Shown piece after piece: positions 1 to 4,828 of a stretch of DNA of 5,061 bases; within the stretch, counting starts at the first letter, position 1, and every line of letters starts with the position of its first letter. The DNA is from an uncultured Fibrobacterota bacterium (lineage in GTDB: Bacteria > Fibrobacterota > Chitinivibrionia > Chitinivibrionales > CAIOZP01): NCBI GenBank assembly GCA_903862805.1, contig CAIOZP010000306.1:1-5061 (forward strand), given 5' to 3'. The position numbers were made by a program, and so were the translations under genes. The notes beneath the pieces were generated by a model, which made no database searches, had not been told where the DNA came from, and saw only the letters and a program-made list of their open reading frames with translations.

Positions 1-954
1 CACAATACCGGCATTTCTGTTGCCGGCGTCAACGTAAAGAAATGGAGCAACGATACTTTGCGTGACACAACGCAAAAATGGGACATTGATACTTTGCTTG
101 ATACAACGCAGATAAATATTGATACCGTACACTACTATTCATACGATACGACAAATACAACAATGTACGACACTACATTAGACTCACTTAATGATTCAAT
201 TATCAAAATAGCTTCGAGAGATTCGTCAAAAGTTGACTCCACCTTAGATTCCACGCGAATAGATACAAGCCACTGCGTAAATCGCAACAAAGTTTTGGTT
301 GTTCATCAGATCATGGTCGGCAGTAGCTGCATGTACGCCGGAGCCGATATTCAGGGCGTGTTTGATCAATTCGGTAGTGATTCTGGTGCCGTTGTTTTGC
401 TTGCAGTTGACCTGACAAGCAATACGAAAGACGAAATCGCAGAAGCGTACAGCAAGCAGTCGGGTATGACTCCGACCTTCCCGTTTGTACTTACTGCGCA
501 AGGTGTTCCGGCACTTACCGGATTGTTCAACGGTTATTCGGTGGCATGTCAAAGTGGCAAATGGTCTGAATCTGCTGGAGCAACCTGGGTTGTGGCACCG
601 AACCACTCTTACGTCCAGACCACCTACGATTCGGCTTCGCTAGCCTCGGCAATACTCGCCGCATTGAGCACACGAATTGTTCCGGTAAAAGCCCCTTCGG
701 CAGATAAGAAACCATCATCACTACGAATTGTTTCAACCATGGGCAACCGAATAGATTTTACTGTTCCTCAAAGTGGCCGATATGACTTTGCTGTCTTCAC
801 TGTATCCGGGCGCCTTGTCACAATGCGACAGGTCGATTACCAAGCCGGAATCCATTGTGTTGACATTGGTAAAATTGCGACCGGCACGTACATTGTTCGA
901 ATCTCCGGAGTTTCAGGCGTTGTTTCGCGGATCTGCATCATACAGAGCCGGTAG
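1..954 (+). CDS. Secreted/surface protein with Asp-Thr repeats and C-terminal sorting domain (5' partial)
   Basis: The frame is open from base 1 with no stop, so the N-terminus lies outside the window; the TTG at 58 is internal, not a start. In the visible 317 residues, about 17-90 are low-complexity and rich in Asp, Thr and Ser (recurring DTT, DTL, DST). About 95-225 form a globular part with a hydrophobic strand (VLVVHQ), GSSCMYAG, a helix, a second strand (AVVLLAVDL) and TPTFPFVL, an order that recalls a thioredoxin fold with one Cys (C110) where CxxC would be. About 240-317 look like a type IX / Por-secretion-style C-terminal domain: SGRYDFAVFTVSGRLV, then AGIHCVDIGKIATGTYIVRI and a basic end. 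Such domains are known to direct secretion and cell-surface attachment in FCB-group bacteria. The sorting-domain call is fairly secure; the thioredoxin-like call is inference. The protein's function is unknown. The PEGA/barrel gene follows 56 bases downstream on the same strand. Confidence 0.8.
   Translation, partial: HNTGISVAGVNVKKWSNDTLRDTTQKWDIDTLLDTTQINIDTVHYYSYDTTNTTMYDTTLDSLNDSIIKIASRDSSKVDSTLDSTRIDTSHCVNRNKVLVVHQIMVGSSCMYAGADIQGVFDQFGSDSGAVVLLAVDLTSNTKDEIAEAYSKQSGMTPTFPFVLTAQGVPALTGLFNGYSVACQSGKWSESAGATWVVAPNHSYVQTTYDSASLASAILAALSTRIVPVKAPSADKKPSSLRIVSTMGNRIDFTVPQSGRYDFAVFTVSGRLVTMRQVDYQAGIHCVDIGKIATGTYIVRISGVSGVVSRICIIQSR
52..110 (+). repeat. Imperfect 12-codon repeat encoding DTLxDTTQ
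   Basis: Bases 52-74 and 88-110 are 23-base copies differing at two positions and offset by 36 bases, exactly 12 codons. They encode DTLRDTTQ and DTLLDTTQ. More diverged DTV, DTT and DTTL units follow to about base 190. The in-frame spacing suggests growth of the Asp/Thr-rich linker by duplication. Further copies may lie upstream of the window. Confidence 0.7.
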
Positions 955-998
955 TATTCCCGATTTTATGAAAACGAATAGTCACAAATTCATTACTT

Positions 999-1005
999 GA
1001 AAGGA
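999..1005 (+). promoter_or_regulatory. Ribosome binding site for the PEGA/barrel gene
   Basis: GAAAGGA lies five bases before the ATG at 1011. This fixes the start, and the signal peptide follows directly from it. No promoter or terminator is apparent in the 56 bases after the preceding stop codon, which is compatible with co-transcription. Confidence 0.65.
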
Positions 1006-1010
1006 TCTTT

Positions 1011-1859
1011 ATGTTCGGCAGAATTACTTTCATACTTATTTCATTCGTAGCACTTGGCTACAGCGAGGATCTCAACCTGAACAGCATATCGGCACCGGCA
1101 GTTCAGGATTCGCAAGCACAACAGCAATTGCATTTGGCTCCACAAGCACCAGTACCGGTTCCGGTTCCGGTACATGCAGTCGAATCTGGTACCTTACGCA
1201 TTGTGACAGATGATGAAAATGCAGAAATTTATTTGGATGGCCGAAAAATCGGAACCAACAGTTGCATCATAGAAAAAGTGCCGCTTGGTCAGCATGAAGT
1301 TTATGCGGTTGACAACGGGGATTCAAAATCGATGCTCGTTTATCCAATATTGAATTCTGTGCGCGAAGTAAACCTATCGTTCAAGCGTCAATTGTATTTC
1401 AGCGTTACGCCTTCATTCGCACAAGTTGTCACCCATGTACTTGATGCGTTCGGCCCATCGATCGACATTGGAATGAGGTACAAGAAATCTTATTATGGTT
1501 TGAATTTTCATTGGTGTTTTTCCGGTCTTGCGAATGATTATTCGAGCGGAAACTATGCCTACTCATTTGGCGGTGCCATATTTCAATGGAACTACACTAT
1601 TGTGAATGCAAAAGATGTTTTCGAGCTGTCGCCGGGATTTAACGCCGGATTCTGGTATTTCGACGGCGGCAAGGAATCCGCAAGCAATTATATGTACTCA
1701 TATTCAAATTATACCGATTATGAGGAACTGTTTTTCGGTGGGCCATGTGTAAAAATGGATCTCGGTTACAAGCGCGTCTTTCTGGAAGCCTCCTATACAT
1801 TGCTTATCGGAACACGAGTTGGCAGTCAGATTACCGTTGGGATAAACACGAGGATATAG
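1011..1859 (+). CDS. PEGA-domain outer-membrane beta-barrel protein
   Basis: This 282-residue protein is probably exported to the outer membrane. Residues 1-18 look like a signal peptide (MFGRITFILISFVALGYS, cleavage before ED). Residues 19-57 form a Gln/Ala/Pro linker with four Pro-Val dipeptides (47-54). Residues 58-127 fit a PEGA domain: GTLRIVTDDENAEIYLDGRKIG, then VPLGQHEVYAV and a closing strand. PEGA domains are small extracytoplasmic beta-sandwiches often found in envelope proteins. Residues 128-282 contain repeated amphipathic, aromatic-rich strands (LYFSVTPSF, YYGLNFHW, FELSPGFNAGFWYF, KRVFLEASYTLLIG) and end in SQITVGINTRI, which suggests a small, perhaps eight-stranded barrel. The last residue is Ile, not the usual Phe. 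The three cysteines (85, 169, 246) are dispersed. The ligand or role is unknown. The gene may form an envelope pair with the sorting-domain protein upstream. Confidence 0.8.
   Translation: MFGRITFILISFVALGYSEDLNLNSISAPAVQDSQAQQQLHLAPQAPVPVPVPVHAVESGTLRIVTDDENAEIYLDGRKIGTNSCIIEKVPLGQHEVYAVDNGDSKSMLVYPILNSVREVNLSFKRQLYFSVTPSFAQVVTHVLDAFGPSIDIGMRYKKSYYGLNFHWCFSGLANDYSSGNYAYSFGGAIFQWNYTIVNAKDVFELSPGFNAGFWYFDGGKESASNYMYSYSNYTDYEELFFGGPCVKMDLGYKRVFLEASYTLLIGTRVGSQITVGINTRI
1149..1172 (+). repeat. Hexanucleotide repeat encoding (Pro-Val)4
   Basis: Four tandem six-base units (CCAGTA, CCGGTT, CCGGTT, CCGGTA) encode PVPVPVPV between the signal peptide and the PEGA domain. Gain or loss of units would keep frame and only change spacer length. 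It probably serves as a stiff linker. Confidence 0.75.
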
Positions 1860-1924
1860 ACTCATTGTGACCGGTCTCAGCGTTCAGTGATCCCATAAAA
1901 TCACACACACTCCCGACCCCGCAT

Positions 1925-1932
1925 TATATTTG
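1925..1932 (+). promoter_or_regulatory. Candidate -10/-7 element for the helicase gene
   Basis: TATATTTG lies 63 bases before the helicase ATG, in the 136-base gap. It is a five-of-six match to a sigma70 -10 (TATATT) and also fits the Bacteroidetes -7 form TAnnTTTG. No convincing -35 (TTG-type) partner is seen at 16-18 bases upstream, so the call rests on a single short motif. If correct, the helicase mRNA would have a leader of about 60 bases. Confidence 0.25.
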
Positions 1933-1995
1933 GCGCGGAAACATCTGCGAGATAATTATTTCCTTCCAATAAAATTCCGAAAAGAAACGGGTATC

Positions 1996-3654
1996 ATGGA
2001 AAAATTCAAGGAACTCGGACTCAGCGAGTTCATGTTGGCCGCAATCGAAGCAAAGGGCTTCACAGAGCCGTCCCCAGTGCAGGCGGCGGTTATTCCGACT
2101 CTGATGAATGACGGCGGCGACATCATTGCACAAGCGCAAACCGGAACCGGCAAGACAGCCGCATTTGCAATTCCGCTGATCGAAAAGCTGACTCCACGTA
2201 CCGGCAAGATTCAGGCGCTGGTACTGGCGCCCACGCGCGAACTGGCACTTCAGGTCGCCACGGAGATTGAATCTTTGTCGGGTGACAAGAAGCTTCGGGT
2301 GCTCACGGTTTATGGTGGTCAGGCCTATGGCCCACAGCTCAAAGGGCTTCGTGACGGCGTCGATATTGTAGTCGGAACTCCGGGGCGTGTGATCGATCAT
2401 CTCGACCGCGGATCAATGGAACTTTCCTCCATTTCATATCTGATTATTGATGAAGCAGACGAGATGCTCAATATGGGATTCGCCGAAGCGATGGAACAGA
2501 TCCTTGCCCGTGCCAATCCCGATCGTCGCACACTTCTTTTCTCGGCAACCATGCCTCCTCGCATTGCCGACATGGCGCGAAAGTTTATGAAGAATTCTCA
2601 ACATATCACCGTGAAAAAACGTGACATTACAACTGCTCTGATCGATCAGATCTATTTTGAAGTTAAAGAAAAGGACAAGTTCGAGGCACTTTGCCGAATA
2701 ATCGACATCGAGAAGCAATTTTACGGGTTGATTTTCTGCCGCACCAAAGCCGACGTAGACCAGCTTGTACGCAAACTTCTCGAGCGCAACTTCGTCGCTG
2801 AAGGACTGCACGGCGACGTCGCTCAGGCTCAGCGCGAGATTATTCTCGACAGATTCAAAGCCCAGAAGCTGACTATCCTTGTTGCTACCGACGTCGCAGC
2901 ACGCGGTATCGACATCAACAACCTTTCGCATGTCATCAACTATGCCTTGCCGAACGACATTGATTCCTACGTTCACCGTATCGGCCGCACAGGCCGCGCC
3001 GGCAACAAAGGAACCGCCATCACATTCATCACTCCGTCAGAATATCGTAAGCTGATTTTCATTCAGAACAAAACCCGCTCCGAGATTCGCAAAGCGGAAG
3101 TTCCGGATGTCAAAGAAGTAATCAAGACCAAAAAAGCACGCATTACCGAAGAAATTGACGCAATAGTTTGTATGGGTGACGAAGAAGGCCGCTTCACGAA
3201 ATGGGCCGAAAAACTTATTGAGAAATACGAAGCACGCGACCTTGTTGCTGCACTTCTCAAACAGTCATTTGAAGAAGAGCTTGACGAACAGAACTACGGC
3301 GAGATCAATGTCCCAGAGCGCGGCGGATATCGCGTTGACACTCGCGGAACTACGCGCCTGTTCATCGCTGTCGGACGTGTTGACGGCATGAATCCGAGAT
3401 CGCTTGTCGATCTTATCCGCACAACTTCGAATATCGACGATCGCTTGATTAACGATGTAAAAGTGCTCGAGAAATTCTCGTTTGTCACCGTTCCGTTTAC
3501 CGAAGCGGAATCGGTGATCCGCAGTTTTTCAAGTGGAAAGCAGCGACTTCTTGTCAAGAAAGATCGTGGACCGAACACTGCTCCTGGATCTCCGCGAAGC
3601 GGAGGTTTCGACGACAGGCCAAAGAGACAAGCTTCATATAAAAAGAAATATTGA
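1996..3654 (+). CDS. deaD: DEAD-box ATP-dependent RNA helicase with DbpA-like RNA-binding domain
   Basis: This cytoplasmic helicase unwinds RNA duplexes with ATP. Relatives (DeaD/CsdA, DbpA) act in ribosome assembly, mRNA turnover and cold adaptation. All core motifs are intact in the 552 residues: Q motif GFTEPSPVQ (21-29), Walker A AQTGTGKT (47-54), PTRELA (79-84), GG (107-108), TPGR (128-131), DEAD (152-155), SAT (183-185), IFCRTK (246-251), ATDVAARGID (297-306) and HRIGRTGR (327-334). A helical region typical of DeaD follows (about 380-430). Residues 452-524 (TTRLFIAVGRVDGMNP to RLLVKKDR) fit a DbpA-type RNA-binding domain, and the tail is basic. The frame is open further upstream to a TTG at 1930, but MEKFKELGLSE at 1996 matches the family's usual beginning. 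The ribosome binding site is weak (GAAACGGG at most). The gene appears to stand alone. Family assignment is firm; deaD versus csdA/dbpA naming is less so. Confidence 0.95.
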   Translation: MEKFKELGLSEFMLAAIEAKGFTEPSPVQAAVIPTLMNDGGDIIAQAQTGTGKTAAFAIPLIEKLTPRTGKIQALVLAPTRELALQVATEIESLSGDKKLRVLTVYGGQAYGPQLKGLRDGVDIVVGTPGRVIDHLDRGSMELSSISYLIIDEADEMLNMGFAEAMEQILARANPDRRTLLFSATMPPRIADMARKFMKNSQHITVKKRDITTALIDQIYFEVKEKDKFEALCRIIDIEKQFYGLIFCRTKADVDQLVRKLLERNFVAEGLHGDVAQAQREIILDRFKAQKLTILVATDVAARGIDINNLSHVINYALPNDIDSYVHRIGRTGRAGNKGTAITFITPSEYRKLIFIQNKTRSEIRKAEVPDVKEVIKTKKARITEEIDAIVCMGDEEGRFTKWAEKLIEKYEARDLVAALLKQSFEEELDEQNYGEINVPERGGYRVDTRGTTRLFIAVGRVDGMNPRSLVDLIRTTSNIDDRLINDVKVLEKFSFVTVPFTEAESVIRSFSSGKQRLLVKKDRGPNTAPGSPRSGGFDDRPKRQASYKKKY

Positions 3655-3712
3655 TCCTTTGTTTTCATTGTTTCAGTTGGCATGTTTTCTGTAACGGTCC
3701 AAACACGTCTAT

Positions 3713-3738
3713 ACTAAACAAAAAAACTAAACAAATAG
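3713..3738 (+). repeat. 13-base direct repeat upstream of the peroxiredoxin promoter
   Basis: ACTAAACAAA occurs at 3713-3722 and again at 3726-3735, a 13-base period with 11 of 13 positions shared over the two full units. It lies just upstream of the predicted -35 and overlaps the palindrome at 3723-3742. It may be a regulator half-site pair or simply A-rich upstream DNA. Confidence 0.5.
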
Positions 3739-3742
3739 TTTT
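3723..3742. promoter_or_regulatory. Palindrome overlapping the -35 of the peroxiredoxin gene (candidate operator)
   Basis: AAAACTA (3723-3729), six spacer bases, then TAGTTTT (3736-3742) form a perfect 7-6-7 inverted repeat. The right arm overlaps the first two bases of the predicted -35 (3741-3746). Such placement is typical of a transcription-factor site. It does not match the PerR box I know, and I cannot assign an OxyR site. The stem is too A/T-rich to be a good terminator for the helicase gene. Confidence 0.4.
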
Positions 3743-3769
3743 GTCAATGCATTGGCCGGAAATTATCTT
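3741..3769 (+). promoter_or_regulatory. Sigma70-like promoter of the peroxiredoxin gene
   Basis: TTGTCA (3741-3746, five of six to TTGACA) and TATCTT (3764-3769, four of six to TATAAT) are separated by the ideal 17 bases. Transcription would start near 3776, giving a leader of about 44 bases. The promoter separates the peroxiredoxin gene from the helicase gene. Confidence 0.55.
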
Positions 3770-3776
3770 ATTTGAA

Positions 3777-3795
3777 CCGCAAGGTGGTCTTGCGG
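3777..3795 (+). promoter_or_regulatory. 5'-terminal mRNA hairpin in the peroxiredoxin leader
   Basis: CCGCAAG (3777-3783), loop GTGGT, CTTGCGG (3789-3795): a perfect seven-base-pair, GC-rich stem. It begins at or within one or two bases of the predicted transcription start. Hairpins at the extreme 5' end are known to protect bacterial mRNAs from RppH/RNase E-type decay, as in ompA. No run of T follows, so it is not a terminator. It ends 13 bases before the ribosome binding site. Confidence 0.5.
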
Positions 3796-3808
3796 GATAA
3801 AACTTTCT

Positions 3809-3813
3809 GGAGG
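3809..3813 (+). promoter_or_regulatory. Strong ribosome binding site for peroxiredoxin
   Basis: GGAGG lies six bases before the ATG at 3820. It decides the start: the in-frame TTG at 3772 would place the hairpin and this site inside the gene, and the family begins at MSVLVGRTAPDF. Confidence 0.8.
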
Positions 3814-3819
3814 TATAAA

Positions 3820-4410
3820 ATGTCTGTATTAGTAGGAAGAACTGCCCCTGATTTTTCGGCAACCGCAGTTTCCGGCGGTGAATTTGTCGAAAATTTCAGT
3901 TTGTCACAGTTCAAGAGCAAGAAAGATGTCGTATTGTTTTTCTATCCCTTGGACTTTACTTTTGTATGCCCAACCGAACTTCATGCATTCAATGAAAAAC
4001 TCGCCGAATTTGAAGCGCGCAATGTTCAGCTGATCGGCGTTTCGATTGACAGCCATTTCAGTCATTTCGCGTGGCTGAACACTCCAAAGTCTCAAGGTGG
4101 AATCGAAGGTGTTAAATATCCCTTAGTTTCAGATATAAACAAAACTATTTCAAGCGATTACGATGTTCTTGTCCCCGGAGCAGGAATCGCTTTCCGCGGG
4201 CTCTTTCTGATCGACAAGAACGGCGTTGTAAAGCATCAGATTGTCAATGATCTGCCACTTGGCCGCAGTGTAGATGAAGTTTTACGCCTTGTTGATGCGC
4301 TACAGTTCACTGAAGAGCATGGCGAAGTGTGCCCAGCAAACTGGCACAAAGGCGAAAAATCAATGAAGGCAACAAACAGCGGCCTGAAGGAATTTTTCGG
4401 CAGCAAATAG
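3820..4410 (+). CDS. Typical 2-Cys peroxiredoxin (AhpC/Prx1 type)
   Basis: This cytoplasmic thiol peroxidase reduces hydrogen peroxide, organic hydroperoxides and often peroxynitrite, using electrons from thioredoxin or an AhpF-type reductase. The 196 residues are normal length for the family. The active site is PLDFTFVCPTE with peroxidatic Cys50, preceded by P43 and T47 of the PxxxTxxC signature; R126 lies in AFRGLFLID. The resolving Cys171 is in GEVCPANW, as in dimeric 2-Cys enzymes. The segment GGIEGVKYPL (93-102) replaces the GGLG motif and the tail GLKEFFGSK lacks a clear YF motif, which suggests the bacterial, overoxidation-resistant kind (inference). No ahpF or reductase gene is adjacent, so the reductant must be encoded elsewhere. 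The gene has its own promoter, leader hairpin and terminator and is probably transcribed alone. I leave the symbol blank because ahpC versus prx naming cannot be settled here. Confidence 0.95.
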   Translation: MSVLVGRTAPDFSATAVSGGEFVENFSLSQFKSKKDVVLFFYPLDFTFVCPTELHAFNEKLAEFEARNVQLIGVSIDSHFSHFAWLNTPKSQGGIEGVKYPLVSDINKTISSDYDVLVPGAGIAFRGLFLIDKNGVVKHQIVNDLPLGRSVDEVLRLVDALQFTEEHGEVCPANWHKGEKSMKATNSGLKEFFGSK

Positions 4411-4430
4411 AGATTGTTGTTGATTATCAG

Positions 4431-4464
4431 AAGGGCACCAAGCATCATGTTTGGCGCCCTTTTT
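4431..4464 (+). terminator. Rho-independent terminator of the peroxiredoxin gene
   Basis: AAGGGC-A-CCAA (4431-4441) pairs with TTGG-C-GCCCTT (4451-4461) with one A/C mismatch, around a short loop, and runs into TTTTT (4460-4464). It starts 20 bases after the stop codon. Confidence 0.8.
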
Positions 4465-4485
4465 GATTTAGTGTGTTCCAAAAAA

Positions 4486-4513
4486 AACGAGGGGCAAAAT
4501 TATGCCCCTCGTT
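4486..4513 (-). terminator. Strong rho-independent terminator of the minus-strand small gene
   Basis: AACGAGGGGCA (4486-4496) and TGCCCCTCGTT (4503-4513) form a perfect 11-base-pair stem with a six-base loop. Read on the minus strand it is followed by eight T (A run at 4480-4487, partly within the stem). It lies 25 bases after the small gene's stop codon. On the plus strand only a weak TTAATT follows, so it acts mainly on the minus strand, with possible back-up for the peroxiredoxin terminator. Confidence 0.85.
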
Positions 4514-4538
4514 AATTGTGATCAAACCGAAATATCTC

Positions 4539-4724
4539 TTAAAGGAAAAGATCCTTGATTTTTGACCAGTTATTCTTACCCAATGGGTTGATAGCAGAGG
4601 CCTTTGTAGGTGCGGGTTTGACCGATTTACTCTGCTGTTGCTGCACCGCCATCTCAGCATTTACATACGATATAGAGAAAATCGTAAGCGTCGCAGCTAC
4701 CGTTATTTTTTTTCCAAGTTTCAT
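4539..4724 (-). CDS. Small secreted cationic protein (61-residue precursor)
   Basis: I do not recognise this family. The 61 residues begin with a textbook signal peptide: basic MKLGKK, a hydrophobic core (ITVAATLTIFSISY) and VNA before a likely cleavage at Ala23/Glu24. The mature part would be 38 residues, with a QQQQ run (28-31), a Lys/Pro/Ala/Ser stretch (KSVKPAPTKASA) and a C-terminal segment NPLGKNNWSKIKDLFL that may be a short amphipathic helix. It has six Lys against two acidic residues and no cysteine, so it is neither a lipoprotein nor disulfide-stabilised. AAAGGA lies nine bases before the ATG, and a strong terminator follows the stop. Together these make it a real gene despite its length. 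It converges on the peroxiredoxin gene and has an IS1380-like transposase upstream on the same strand. Possible roles include an envelope-associated peptide or a bacteriocin-like product; none is shown by the sequence. Confidence 0.75.
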   Translation of the reverse strand: MKLGKKITVAATLTIFSISYVNAEMAVQQQQSKSVKPAPTKASAINPLGKNNWSKIKDLFL

Positions 4725-4733
4725 TGAAATCCA

Positions 4734-4739
4734 TCCTTT
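4734..4739 (-). promoter_or_regulatory. Ribosome binding site of the small secreted protein
   Basis: On the minus strand AAAGGA is nine bases from the ATG at 4724-4722. This supports translation of the short gene and its start. Confidence 0.65.
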
Positions 4740-4766
4740 GGCGCATCAACGACCAAACACATCCAT

Positions 4767-4772
4767 AATATA
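4767..4772 (-). promoter_or_regulatory. Candidate -10 element for the small secreted protein
   Basis: Minus-strand TATATT (five of six to TATAAT) lies 42 bases before the start codon. At 16-18 bases upstream there is only ACCCTA-like sequence, so no good -35 is present. The native upstream part may have been displaced by the neighbouring insertion element, or transcription may come from that element. Confidence 0.3.
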
Positions 4773-4801
4773 GCACATTTTTTAGCATGTAGGGTAAAAA
4801 C

Positions 4802-4828
4802 ATTTTAACCCAATTTTCCATTAGACAA
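4802..4828 (-). promoter_or_regulatory. Possible outward promoter at the IS end
   Basis: On the minus strand TTGTCT (4828-4823, four of six) and TAAAAT (4807-4802, five of six) are 15 bases apart and would direct transcription from the IS end toward the small secreted gene. The spacing is shorter than ideal. Outward promoters are known in the IS1380-family element ISEcp1; here it is a suggestion only. Confidence 0.22.

Noticed and set aside
244..606. 120-residue antisense frame in the first gene
   Set aside because: Composition is Cys/Arg/His-rich in the manner of shadow frames; the plus-strand protein is clearly coding.
1866..1881. CRP-like TGTGA-N6-TCAGC after the PEGA/barrel gene
   Set aside because: Only one half-site matches, and it is too far from a promoter I can identify; chance is likely.
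1887..1904. GTGAT/ATCAC hairpin as a terminator after the PEGA/barrel gene
   Set aside because: The stem has only five pairs with an eight-base loop and no T run follows.
1930..1995. TTG-initiated 22-residue N-terminal extension of the helicase
   Set aside because: No ribosome site, overlaps the possible -10, and MEKFKELGLSE is the usual family start.
2434..2976. 180-residue antisense frame within the helicase
   Set aside because: It runs opposite conserved helicase motifs and shows no domain, signal peptide or ribosome site of its own.
3772..3819. TTG-initiated 16-residue extension of the peroxiredoxin
   Set aside because: It would lie at the predicted transcription start and contain the hairpin; a strong GGAGG precedes the ATG at 3820.
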